Assembly (NCBI RefSeq): GCF_904849725.1
Contig: NC_058524.1
Coordinates: forward strand, 492,316,763 to 492,380,762
From: Hordeum vulgare subsp. vulgare
Taxonomy: Eukaryota > Streptophyta > Magnoliopsida > Poales > Poaceae
Direction of reading: 5' to 3'
DNA: 64,000 nucleotides
Shown: positions 23,478-33,500 of the stretch, in pieces
Numbering within the stretch: the first letter of the stretch is position 1
Layout: every line of letters begins with the position of its first letter
Made by a program: the position numbers and the translations under genes
The notes under the pieces: generated by a model
Told to the model about the DNA's origin: nothing
The model's database searches: none
What the model saw: only the letters and a program-made list of their open reading frames with translations

Positions 23478-23745
23478 TCATACGTCCATTTTGTATCATG
23501 TTTTATTACTGTTATTTATAGTGTTTTTATGCATCATTCCACATTATGGAGTAATTCTAATACCTTTTCTCTCATAATTTGTAAGGTTTACATCAAAAGC
23601 GAGAATGTTGACAAATGGAATTCTCGGCTTGCTACATCAAATATGTCTATTCTGCACGTCTCTAAATGGAATTAAACTTTACGGCGACTTATTTTGGAAT
23701 AAACGAAAAATACTAGAGCAAAGAAGTACAAGAGGGGGCTACTAG
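23478..23745 (+). repeat. Second copy of the 9345-type LTR start, truncated by a CACTA element
   Basis: TCATACGTCCATTTTGTATC at 23478 aligns with TGATATGTCCATTTTGCATC at 9345. The match continues through TACTGTTATTTATA, TTATTTTGGAATA and the AGAGGGGGC block to 23745. The CACTA element begins at 23746. LTR sequence does not resume on the far side at 35014. Confidence 0.75.
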
Positions 23746-24045
23746 CACTAGTAGAAAACAGGGCTACCATTCGGCCCTGGCCAGCCCATTAGTCCTGGTT
23801 CTTCAAGAACCAGGACCAATGGGCGGTATAAGACCCGGTTCATGAGCCCACGGGGTCGGCCGGGGCCTTGTGGGCATTGGTCCCGGTTCGTGTGGAACCA
23901 TTTGTCCCGGTTCGAGCCACGAACCGGGCCCAATGGTCCTCGCTGCTGGCCCACAACCTTTAGTCCCGGTTCATGCCACAAATCGGGACAAATAACTTGC
24001 CAACATATATACCCACCGCCGCGGTAGATCACTCCACAGTGCTCT
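23746..24045 (+). repeat. Left terminal and subterminal repeats of the CACTA element
   Basis: After the CACTA terminus, copies of GGTTCGTG, CCCGGTTC and CGAACCGGG occur in both orientations to about 23990. Such arrays bind the CACTA accessory protein in En/Spm. CATATATACCC (24003-24013) is a TATA-like box just after the array and before a GC-rich probable leader. Confidence 0.8.
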
Positions 24046-24567
24046 GTTTTTGTCGAGCTGGCGAGGGGAGGGCATTTGGGTGCTCTAGTTCACCTCCTAT
24101 GCACATGAGGTGTTCGATGAAATACCCGAGCCACACTAGTTAAGCTTTCTCCTCTCGAAACTCGACCTCCGAGCTTCATTTTCAACGAGACTTGTCTAGA
24201 TTTAGCGGTCCGTCACGCCCCGTCCCCACCCCGTCTTCACCGCCATCATTCGCCCGCGCCGATCTCGTCGTCGGCACCACCGTGGTGAGCCTATTGTTCT
24301 TATCTTCTTTCTAAAAGAAAAAAATTCTGACTTCAGATAGATACTTGTCTAATTTTCTTACTTTTATTATTCCTTGTTATTATATAGTGCGATGGTTTTG
24401 GTATCCGCCCCAGTCGGCCCTCGTCCTGTTTATGATTCAGATGTGGTATATATTATCTTTTCATGACTATTTGGTTCATTTATTGTTTATGACAATTATG
24501 ATGACCAACATGACATATATTTTTAATCTAGGAGGTATGTGAACCGGAAATTCCAACCCACCTAGAA

Positions 24568-24885
24568 ATGCTTCTCGAGAAGTTAACTTTGGTTCAAAAA
24601 GAAAAAAAATACTTGAAGGAAAAATTGAAAATAATTGAGGATAAGAATATGGAAATGGAGTTGCATGTTGCCGAGGTCATTGACGATCGCAAGATGAAGA
24701 ACGATGCGATGCGGTTGAAGATGGATGCAATGCGCTTGAAGATGGATGAAATGCGCTTGAAGATTAGGAATATCAGAAAATATGCCATTGATAAAGAGGC
24801 TTGGTATCATTATACTGTTGAGTCAACTGTTACCTTACTTGCGATTTTGATCGCGTTTGTTGTTGCATTTAAATGTTTTACATAG
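24568..24885 (+). CDS. Small coiled-coil and membrane-anchor ORF of the CACTA element
   Basis: An open frame of 105 codons. Residues 5-70 are charged and heptad-like, with a KMDAMRLKMDEMRLK segment repeating an 8-residue block two to three times. Residues about 86-103 form a hydrophobic segment (TLLAILIAFVVAFKCF) that looks like a C-terminal membrane anchor. A possible splice acceptor (TTTTTAATCTAG) lies at about 24521-24532, so the true start may be upstream. Similar short ORFs sit before the transposase in wheat CACTA elements, to my recollection; the function is unknown. The internal 24-bp repeat ATGCGxTTGAAGATGGAT could be still expanding. Confidence 0.45.
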   Translation: MLLEKLTLVQKEKKYLKEKLKIIEDKNMEMELHVAEVIDDRKMKNDAMRLKMDAMRLKMDEMRLKIRNIRKYAIDKEAWYHYTVESTVTLLAILIAFVVAFKCFT

Positions 24886-25055
24886 TTGTATGTTGTTTTT
24901 TGAGAGAACTTTATGTATTTATTTTTCAATAATAACATTTGATCACTATTGTGCTTCGGTTTTAATATGATGATGAACTTGTATTAATTTGGTCATTTCT
25001 CTATTCATTTTGTTCTGCAATGGTTTTTTGATATATACTTAATTTCATAATAGAG

Positions 25056-25118
25056 ATGAACCGACAATGGATGTACGGTGACCGACGCACTTTGGAGTAC
25101 ATTACGAATCGGGACTAA
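25056..25118 (+). pseudogene. N-terminal stub of a CACTA transposase-associated domain
   Basis: ATG at 25056 reads MNRQWMYGDRRTLEYIT, which fits the start of the transposase-associated domain at the N-terminus of plant tnp2-type CACTA proteins (family form begins M-x-R-x-W-M-Y). After about 18 residues the frame meets AATCGGGACTAA, a CACTA subterminal motif, and stops at 25116-25118. The satellite array begins 16 bp later. The rest of the transposase, including the DDE core, is absent from the element. Confidence 0.65.
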
Positions 25119-25133
25119 TGCCTAAGTCGAAAA

Positions 25134-27601
25134 GGGTTGTAAATTAATGATGTGTCTTTGAATGGTGCATTTTGAACACAGAAAAACTATGGAGTTCAAA
25201 TAAGTTCAAAAAAATGAAATCCCTGTGTAACAAACGAGTTTCCGTATGAAACCCTGATACTTCGAAAGAGATTGTCCGTTTTGTACACGAAGTGCACCCA
25301 GTATTTGCCGTAACCCTCTCAACTTTCTCGCACATGCTATGTGGGTGAAATGATGATATCATGCCAACTTGGAACCTTTTCAGAGTTCATTTCAAATGCT
25401 TTTCAATTTCATGGTCTTATAGCTCATAATAATGAGTAAATGCATGAAAAACAACAAATGAAGTCAGAAAGGGTTGTAAATTGATGATGTGGCTTTGAAT
25501 GGTGCATTTTGAACACATAAAAACTATGGAGTTCAAATAAGTTCAAAAAAATGAAATCCCTTTGTAATAGACGAGTTTCCGTATGAAACCCTCATACTTC
25601 GAAAGAGATTGTCCGCTTTGTACACGAAGTGCATCCAGTTTTTGCCGTAACCCTCTCAACTTTCTCGCACATGCTATGTGGGTGAAATGATGATACCATG
25701 CCAACTTGGAACCTTTTCAGAGTTCATTTCAAATGCTTTTCAATTTCATGGTCTTATAGCTCATAATAATGAGTAAATGCATGAAAAATAACAAATGAAG
25801 TCAAAAAGGGTTGTAAATTGATGATGTGTCTTTGAATGGTGCATTTTGAACACAGAAAAACTATGGAGTTCAAATAACTTCAAAAAAATGAAATCCCTTT
25901 GTAACACACGAGCTTCCGTATGAAACCCTCATACTTCGAAAGAGATTGTCCATTTTGTACACGAAGTGCATCCAGTTTTTTCCGTAACCCTCTCAACTTT
26001 CTCGCACATGCTATGTGGGTGAAATGATGATACCATGCCAACTTGGAACCTTTTCAGAGTTCATTTCAAATGCTTTTCAATTTCATGGTCTTATAGCTCA
26101 AAATAATTAGTAAATGCATGAAAAATAACAAATGAAGTCGGAAAGGGTTGTAAATTGATGATGTGGCTTTGAATGGTGCATTTTGAACACAGAAAAACTA
26201 TGGAGTTCAAATAAGTTCAAAAAATGAAATCCCTTTGTAACAGACGAGTTTCCGTATGAAACCGTGATACTTCGAAAGAGATTGTCCATTTTGTACACGA
26301 AGTGCATCCAGTTTTTGCCGTAACCCTCTCAACTTTCTCGCACATGCTCTATGGGTGAAATGAAGATACCATGCCAACTTGGAACCTTTTCAGAGTTCAT
26401 TTCAAATTCTTTTCAATTTCATGGTCTTATAGCTCAAAATAATCAGTAAATGCATGAAAAATAACAAATGAAGTTAGAAAGGATTGTAAATTGATGATGT
26501 GGCTTTAAATGGTGCATTTTGAACACAGAAAGATTATGGAGATCAAATAAGCTCACAAAAATGAAATCCCTTTGTAACAGACGAGTTTCCGTATGAAATC
26601 CTGATACTTCAAAAGAGATTGTCCGTTTTGTACACGAAGTGCATCCAGTTTTTGTCGTAACCCTCTCAACTTTCTCGCACATGCTATGTGGGTGAAATGA
26701 TGATACCATGCCAACTTGGAACCTTTTCAGAGTTCATTTGAAATGCTTTTCAATTTCATGGTCTTATAGCTCAAAATAAACAGTAAATGCATGAAAAATA
26801 ACAAATGAAGTCTGAAAGGGTTGTAAATTGTTGATGTGGCTTTGAATGGTGCATTTTGAAAACAGAAAAACTATAGAGTTCAAATAAGTTCAAAAAATGA
26901 AATCCCTTTGTAACAGACGAGTTTCCGTATGAAACCCTGATACTTCGAAAGAGATTGTCCGTTTTGTACACGAAGTGCATCCAGTTTTTGCCGTAACCCT
27001 CTCAACTTTCTCGCACATGCTATGTGGGTGAAATGATGATACCATGCCAACTTGGAACCTTTTCAGAGTTCATTTGAAATGTTTTTCAATTTCATGGTAT
27101 TATAGCTCAAAATAATCAGTAAATGCATGAAAAATAACAAATGAAGTCAGAAAGGGTTGTAAATTGATGATGTGGCTTTGAATGGTGCATTTTCAACATA
27201 GAAAAACTATGGAGTTAAAATAAGTTCAAAAAAATGAAATCCCGTTGTAATAGACGAGTTTCCGTATGAAACCCTGATACTTCGAAAGAGATTTTCCGTT
27301 TTGTACACGAAGTGCATCCAGTTTTTGTCGTAACCCTCTCAACTTTCTCGCACATGCTATGTGGGTGAAATGATGATACCATGCCAACTTGGAACCTTTT
27401 CAGTGTTCATTTCAAATGTTTTTCAATTTCATGGTTTTATAGCTCAAAATAACCATTGAATGCATGAAAAATAACTAATGAAGTCAGAAAGGGTTGTAAA
27501 TTGATGATGTGGCTTTGAATTGTGCATTTTGAACACATAAAAACTATGGAGTTCAAATAAGTTAAAAAAAAGGAAATCCCTTTATAACAGACGAGTTTCC
27601 G
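25134..27601. repeat. Afa-family (pAs1-type) tandem array, 336-337 bp unit, about 7.3 copies
   Basis: The start motif GGGTTGTAAATT (with single changes) recurs at 25134, 25471, 25808, 26145, 26481, 26818, 27154 and 27491, spacings 337, 337, 337, 336, 337, 336, 337. The last copy is cut after about 110 bp at GACGAGTTTCC, where CACTA subterminal sequence resumes. The unit contains GATGATGTGGCTTTGAATGG and TCAGAGTTCATTTGAAATGC, which match the two PCR primer sites I recall for the Triticeae Afa repeat (one differs by a single T). Open frames inside are accidental. Confidence 0.92.
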
Positions 27602-27830
27602 GGACTAAAGATCCAGCGAAACCACGTGGCGTGACGCACAAACACGTGGCGTGCCGCATATGTTATTAGTCCCGGTTCAGGACAAAAACCGGGACCAAAG
27701 ATCCAGCGAAACCACGTGGCGTGCCACGCAAACACGTGGCATGCCGCATATGTTATTAGTCCCGGTTTTAGATACCAACCGGGACTAAAGGATTGCCTAT
27801 ATAAACCCTCCCCCCTCCCACCCCTCTCGT
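27597..27830 (+). promoter_or_regulatory. Second CACTA subterminal/promoter module
   Basis: Four TCCCGGTT or AACCGGGA motifs, a duplicated block (AAAGATCCAGCGAAACCACG at 27608 and 27697) and a TATATAAA box at 27798-27805 followed by CCCTCCCCCCTCCC. The arrangement repeats that of the left end: subterminal repeats, TATA box, pyrimidine-rich leader. It lies 3.85 kb inside the element. Confidence 0.6.
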
Positions 27831-27849
27831 GTGTTTTTGGGCATTGAGG

Positions 27850-28680
27850 TGTGAGCATGCATGCCATGCTCTTGCCACTCTAGCTCATGCATATGAGAGA
27901 AGAAGAATGTCGGCTGTTGTTATGGGGGTCGCTCTTCCTTCTTCTCCTTGTGCTAGATATTTGTTATGCGTTAGGGGAAGGAATAGCGGCCATCATTGAC
28001 GGTCGAAAAATCAGGTTAGGGAGTGTCCACCATATATGAGAGAAACTTTAATAGCAAAAAGAATTATCATAAAATAAAATAAATAAGTAATTATAAACAA
28101 AATAAATAAATAAAATAAGTATTTTGTTGTAAGTAGAAACAAAACAAAATAAGCTAACTAGCACTTTGAATTTAAGTAGAAACAAAACAAAATAAACAAA
28201 AGAAAAAATAAAAAGAAAAAATAATCAGTAAATGCAACTAAAATTGTTAAAGTATTTTCTGTTAAAATCATTAAAAGCAAAAAGAATTTTCATAAAGAAC
28301 TTTCTTTGTTACAAACTTTAATGGCAAAAAGAATTATCATAAAATAAAATAAATAAGTAACTAGAAACAAAAAAATAAAAATAAAAAATATTTTGTTGTA
28401 AGGAGAAACAAAACAAAATAAGCTAACTAAAAAATAAACAAAACAAAAATAATGGAAAAAATTAAAAAATAGATGTTCCTCTCCACGTTGTAGCCGCGGC
28501 GGAGTTTATAAACAGGCTCGGAAACCCTTCGCTTGGCGAGGTGGAACTAAACATTCAACCGCACCACGGTTGTGACAGGCAACCGGTACCAATGCAAAAA
28601 TAAATAAAATAAATAAAGCAAAAAATAAAAAAAACTGGGAAAAAATAAAAAAAATTGCCACCAACTGGGCCACCACGGCC
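27850..28680. other. A-rich non-coding stretch of the CACTA element
   Basis: Between the second and third promoter-like modules. AAAATAAAATAAATAAGTAA and related blocks recur (28070, 28340), including a duplicated segment AAAAAGAATTATCATAAAAT at 28056 and 28327. No coding domain. From 28480 to 28600 GC-rich sequence with GGTACC-containing motifs begins the third module. Confidence 0.5.
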
Positions 28681-28799
28681 TGAATATGACTAGAAACTCA
28701 TCCATGGGCCAGGATTCAGGCCCGTAGTAGGCCCAGAAGGCCCATCAGGCAAAGCATTAGCAAGTAGGTCCATAAGCCTGCAGTGGAGAGGAGCTCGAG

Positions 28800-29090
28800 A
28801 GGGGTGCGGGAGTGTGGCTTATAAACCACTGCGCGCCCCTCTTAACTAGCGAGGTGGGACTAAACTTTGGCCGCGACGCGGCAGCACACGGGCCTTTGGT
28901 ACCGGTTCGTGGCACCAACAGGTACCAATGCCCACCCTTTAGTCCAAAGGTCACTTTTCAGCAGCCCAAAGGGCGGGAAGCGGCGGCCTTTGGTCCCGGT
29001 TGGTGGCACCAACCGGGACTAAAGGGGGCATTGGTACCGGTTGGTGCCACGAACCGGTACCAATGGCATTGCTATATAAGCCAGCAGTTG
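28800..29090 (+). promoter_or_regulatory. Third CACTA subterminal/promoter module
   Basis: ACCGGTTCGTGGCACCAACA, CCGGTTGGTGGCACCAACCG and GGTTGGTGCCACGAACCGGT (28908-29060) are inverted subterminal motifs using both GGTACC and GGGACT forms. TATATAAG follows at 29073-29080, then a leader that turns GC-rich. This is the last TATA-bearing module upstream of the Ulp1-like gene and the best candidate for its promoter. Confidence 0.55.
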
Positions 29091-29109
29091 TGAAAATTTC
29101 GTCAGTTTC

Positions 29110-29430
29110 TTCAATTCCTCCGACGACGACGCCAGGCTGCCCGAGCTCGCCGTCGTCGCCCATGCCCCCGACCACGCCGCCGTTGCCCGGCCCAACCACG
29201 CCGTCGTCGCCCCTGCCCCCGACCACGCCGCGCGCCCTCGTCGGGCCTCTACCGCGCCCCTACCCGCCCCGTTGACGTCGTCGCCGCTCTTTGCCCCGTC
29301 GATTGCCATCGCTCCTGCCCCGACCACGCCGCCGTCGCCCCTGCCCCGACCACGCCGCCATCGCCGCCCTCTACATCGACGCCGACGCCGTGCCTCTCCT
29401 TGGTCAGGCCGGCGCCGCCCACCCTGTCCT
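29110..29430 (+). repeat. GC-rich repeat CCGACCACGCCGCCGTCGCC in probable leader
   Basis: A unit of about 25-48 bp centred on CCGACCACGCCG recurs near 29168, 29217, 29317 and 29347. Open frames on both strands look proline/threonine or glycine-rich only because of base composition. It follows the third TATA box by about 90 bp. Confidence 0.55.
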
Positions 29431-29839
29431 CTCCTTTGTTCATATAAATGATGATTTGTTTTTTGCATTTTTATAAAAATGTATATATGTATGTATGTTC
29501 TCTATGCATATAAAAGTTAGATTTTTAGTACATTTGGGTACATATTAGGTTAGTTTTATCTATATATGTTCTCTGATTTAGTACATTTTAGGTTAGTTTC
29601 ATTTTTAGAAAAGTTTTATATATTTAGAAAAAGAAGGAAGAGAAGGAAGAAGGAAGAAGGAAAAAGAAGAAAAAGTTCTATATATGCAAAAGTTACATTT
29701 TTAGAAAAGTATTATATATAGCTAGGAAGATAGCGAAGAAGAAGAAAAAGAATGAGAGGAGAAAAAGGAAAATAAGAAGAGGAAGAAAGGAGAAGAAGAG
29801 GAGAAATAAATAAGAAGAGGAAAAAGGAAGAAAAAGAAG

Positions 29840-29930
29840 AGGAGAAGAAGAAAGGAATAGAGGAGAAAGAAGAAAGAAAAATAGACTATTTTTCTTTCTT
29901 CTTTCTCCTCTATTCCTTTCTTCTTCTCCT
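29840..29930. repeat. Perfect 45-bp purine/pyrimidine palindrome with 1-nt spacer
   Basis: The left arm 29840-29884 is almost all purine and ends AAAAATAG; the spacer is a single A at 29885; the right arm 29886-29930 starts CTATTTTTCT and is the exact reverse complement over 45 bases. Flanking sequence continues purine-rich to the left (29720 on) and pyrimidine-rich to the right (to about 30020). Confidence 0.95.
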
Positions 29931-30377
29931 TTTTTTCTTCTTTTTTCTTCGATTGCTTCTCTTCTATTCCTTTCTTCTTCTCCTCTTTTTATTTCTTCTT
30001 TTGTCTTCTTATTTTTTTATCGGGTATGTCGTTGTCGATATACCCCCTCCCGATCGAACTTCAACACGAGGGGGGGTACCGATATACCCCCTCCCCGATA
30101 ACATTATTTTCCCATGTATATGTATGTCGCGTCGTTGTCGACATAACCCCCTCCCGGATAACTTCGACATGAGGGGCGGTCGATATATATACCCACTCTC
30201 GACCGTGATAACTTATACCACGGGAGCACCCCCCTCAGCCCTCTCGCTCGACCAAAACTCTCGAGGACACCCAAACCCTAGAGAAAAAAACGATGTTGGT
30301 CTCCTACCCCCTCCCACCGCGCCCCTACCCGACAAACTCTCTCGAGGCCACCCAAATTTACCAAGTTAAAAGAGCGT

Positions 30378-30483
30378 TGTCGTCGAGGCCACCCCAAACC
30401 CTTGAAGTGTTGTGTCGAGGCCACCCCAAACCCTTGAAGCATTGTCTAGGCCACCCCAAACCCTAGAGAAGCAGTGTCAAGGC
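30378..30483 (+). repeat. Short tandem repeat CGAGGCCACCCCAAACCCTT
   Basis: Three to four units of about 35-40 bp with GAGGCCACCCCAAACC cores at about 30386, 30418 and 30449 lie just upstream of the Ulp1-like gene. They may be part of its leader or intron. Related CTCTCGAGGCCACCC text at 30340 suggests a longer decayed array. Confidence 0.6.
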
Positions 30484-30599
30484 CACTAACATGATTCCTT
30501 ATTGTGATTAGCTAGCTAGTTCTACGTTTGCCACTAATATATATCCATCTGTACCATGTTTGAATAATAATTGACATGTTGTAAATATTTGCAGAAACT

Positions 30600-33500
30600 A
30601 TGGATCACTACCGAGACGAAGAGGAAGAAGCGATGTTGGGGGAGATAATCGCACAAGGAAGTGATGTCATTGTGTTGTTTCTCAAAGACACCGATGGTCT
30701 GGAAGGACTAGGTGAAGAAGAGGGCTATGTTCATGATGATCTGGAAGGACCGGGTGAAGAAGAGGGCGTTCATGATGATCTGGAAGGACCGGGTGAAGAA
30801 GAGGGCGTTCATGACGGCTCCGTTGATCGAACCGAGTCCGGCCAGGTATATATATATTAGTTAAGCCCGTGCTGACTAGTTAATTGATGCATTCATTGTT
30901 TTCATATGTACACATATTAATTAACTCTCGTCTTTCTTCTTTTTTCTCTAGCCCTCCGGATCGACCTCAACTTCAGTAAAGGAACGAGGCCCGAAGAAAA
31001 AGTTGCGCTCGGATGAAAGGTTTGAGATCACAGCAATCGCGCGCGATGGCAAGCCGATTGAACCCATCCGGATAAGGGATGCATTTCGTGCTCAGTGCAG
31101 GGTTCTTGTTAGGGACAAGATCCCGATCAGTATCCATCAATGGTTAAAGCCAAAGAAGGAAGACCCTGAGGTGCCGACGTCTTATGTCTCCGATAAACAG
31201 AAAGAAGATCTTTGGACAACGCTTAAGGAAAATTTCACCCTACCGCCAGAGGAGGATCTAGAGAAGCCAGTTAAAGAGGAATTGATCAAGTCTCATGCTC
31301 TTAAGAAGATGGCAAAACTATTCAGGAGGTGGAAGAATGAGCTGAAAACGTTTGTCGACAAAGAAGAGACACCAGAATTTACCGGCCGGTTTGAGAAGAT
31401 CAGAGATCAATGGACCGCATTTGTGGCCCACAAGACATCGGAAAAGAGTAAGAAGATGTCAGCGACAAACAAGAAAAATGTTGCGAAGAAGAAGCGTCAC
31501 CATCGCACGGGGTCAGGTGGTTACCTCAAAGCCCGACCTTTGTGGGACAAGGCTGAGAATGACCTGATTGCTAAAGGGGTCGAACCAGAGACATTGAGAT
31601 GGCCAGACCGTTGCCGGACTTGATTCTTCGGGGTTGGCGGAACCTTGGACCCTGTATCACGGGAGTGCGTTTGGACGGAAGAGCAACTGCGAATACCCGT
31701 CAGGAAGCTTCAGCACTATATCGCCGCAGCAGAGGAAGGGACGTTCATTCCAGACAGAGAGAATGACGAGCTCACAATGGCCCTCGGGAATCCTGAACAC
31801 CCTGGACGGACACGAGGCACGCTAGGCGCCCTTCCGTGGAAGGCTGGGTTTCCGGACGCAGGGGGTTACAAAACCCAGGAGAGGAGGAAGAAAGCAGAGC
31901 ATAGCCAACTGCAGGTGCTGCACGAAAGGGTACAAGGGCTAGAGGAACGAGAAGCAAATCACAGCAAACGACGTGCCGAAGCTTCCCCTGAAGCTACTCC
32001 GCCATCTTAGTGGAGAAGCAACGTGGCTTCCACCGAGCATACTCAGCAGCTGGAGCGTGTCTTCACGTGCTACCCGTGGATGCTATCACAGAGTCTCAAC
32101 ATTGCCACCTTATGACGCAGTGGATGACATTCAAAGTCAAGGCAGTTGTTGGCTCTGTTATACCTAATGAACCTGGCTCAACCTACCACGGCCAGCCGAT
32201 TCCAGAAGGATATGCTAGGGTGATGGTGGATCAAATAACGGAAGGATTTGATGACCTTGAGCTTGACCACCCTACGGGTGAAGGGGAGATTCGGCTGGGT
32301 TCTTCTCTGAAGACTCCATGCCTATGGCGGAAGGAGCTCATCCACCTTCCAAACTGGACGCCTCCGCCTCCTCCTCCTCCTCCTCCGCCTCCTCCGGCGA
32401 GTGATCAGGGCACTCAGCCTCCTTCTCCGACGCATGACGGCACTCCGCCTCCTTCTCCGCCTGCGCCGGCGCGCCCGAGCAGCCAGTTGCCTCCTCCTTC
32501 TCCACCTTGTCAACAGGGGCTGAAGAGACCCGCCGCCGCTCCGGCTCCTCCGGCGCGTAGTCCTTCTCCTCCGCCTGGTAAGAAAGGAAAGACAGTCGCA
32601 GCCGCTCCGTCTGCTCCGACGTGTAGCAGTACAGCCAGAGGCAGGCAATACAAATACGGTCCTTCTCTGAAGCCTCTAGAGAAGTTACCATACGAGAGGA
32701 GCCCGGAGGAAAACGAGAAGATCGTGGAAGCCGAAGTGAAGAACTTCTTTGAAGGGGTGAAAGCAAAAAAACATCCACCTCCGGAGGAGAAGATAGATCT
32801 GGTAAAGGCAAAGCATACTCTGGCTGCCTTGAAGAAACCACCAAAGTCTCCGATGAAAGGCAAATATGGGCGCATTATTACAAAGTCATTTATCGAAGCG
32901 CAGCGGTCGGGAAGTACTGTCAGTGATCAAAGGTTAGCAGAATGACGAGGTGGGAAAAAAGTTGCCCAGCTCGGCGAACATGCGAACCAATCGTTCCCCC
33001 CGCTCAAGGTGTCTAGCGATATCGTCGCTAATCATCCGGGGGTCTTGTTGCCCAGTACCAATCCTGCAGATTACCTGCCCGATGATGCACATTTTGATTT
33101 ATTGGAGGTGGACGAACACAAATACGTGTATGGGAAGCCTCTCGTCAAAGATGAAAGATCTCTAACAATGATGATGCGAAGATTCCATGATTGGTACATG
33201 AAAACTTGCAAAGAGTCTCGGGGGAGTAATATTTTGACGCTGGGAGTTAGAAAGGAGCATGACCTCGTTGGACTTGAACTGTTGATGGTTCCATTTGAGG
33301 AGTTCTTCCCGTTTTTCAATCTAAAGGCCCTCGATAAATTAATGATCACTTGCTACTGCCTGTAAGTAGTACTACTTCTGTCATTAAGTCTCTATATATA
33401 GGTCAGCTCTTTCATTGCATGTATTTTTAATTATCCTCACTATATTATATGCAGATTGAAGATCGTCGAACTGAAGAAAAGACAAATTGGTGATATTGGG

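Noticed and set aside
25144..26980. Series of similar minus-strand peptides of 66-88 residues
   Set aside because: They are the same accidental frame in successive satellite units and are often truncated by single-base changes.
25134..27601. Possible CRISPR-like array because of regular spacing
   Set aside because: The whole 337-bp unit is repeated without unique spacers, in a plant transposon; it is a satellite.
29000..29470. Proline/threonine-rich and glycine-rich frames on both strands
   Set aside because: Composition artefact of the CCGACCACGCCG repeat in the CACTA leader.
32322..32875. Arginine-rich minus-strand frames opposite the Ulp1-like gene
   Set aside because: Shadow of the proline-rich linker codons of exon 2 on the plus strand.
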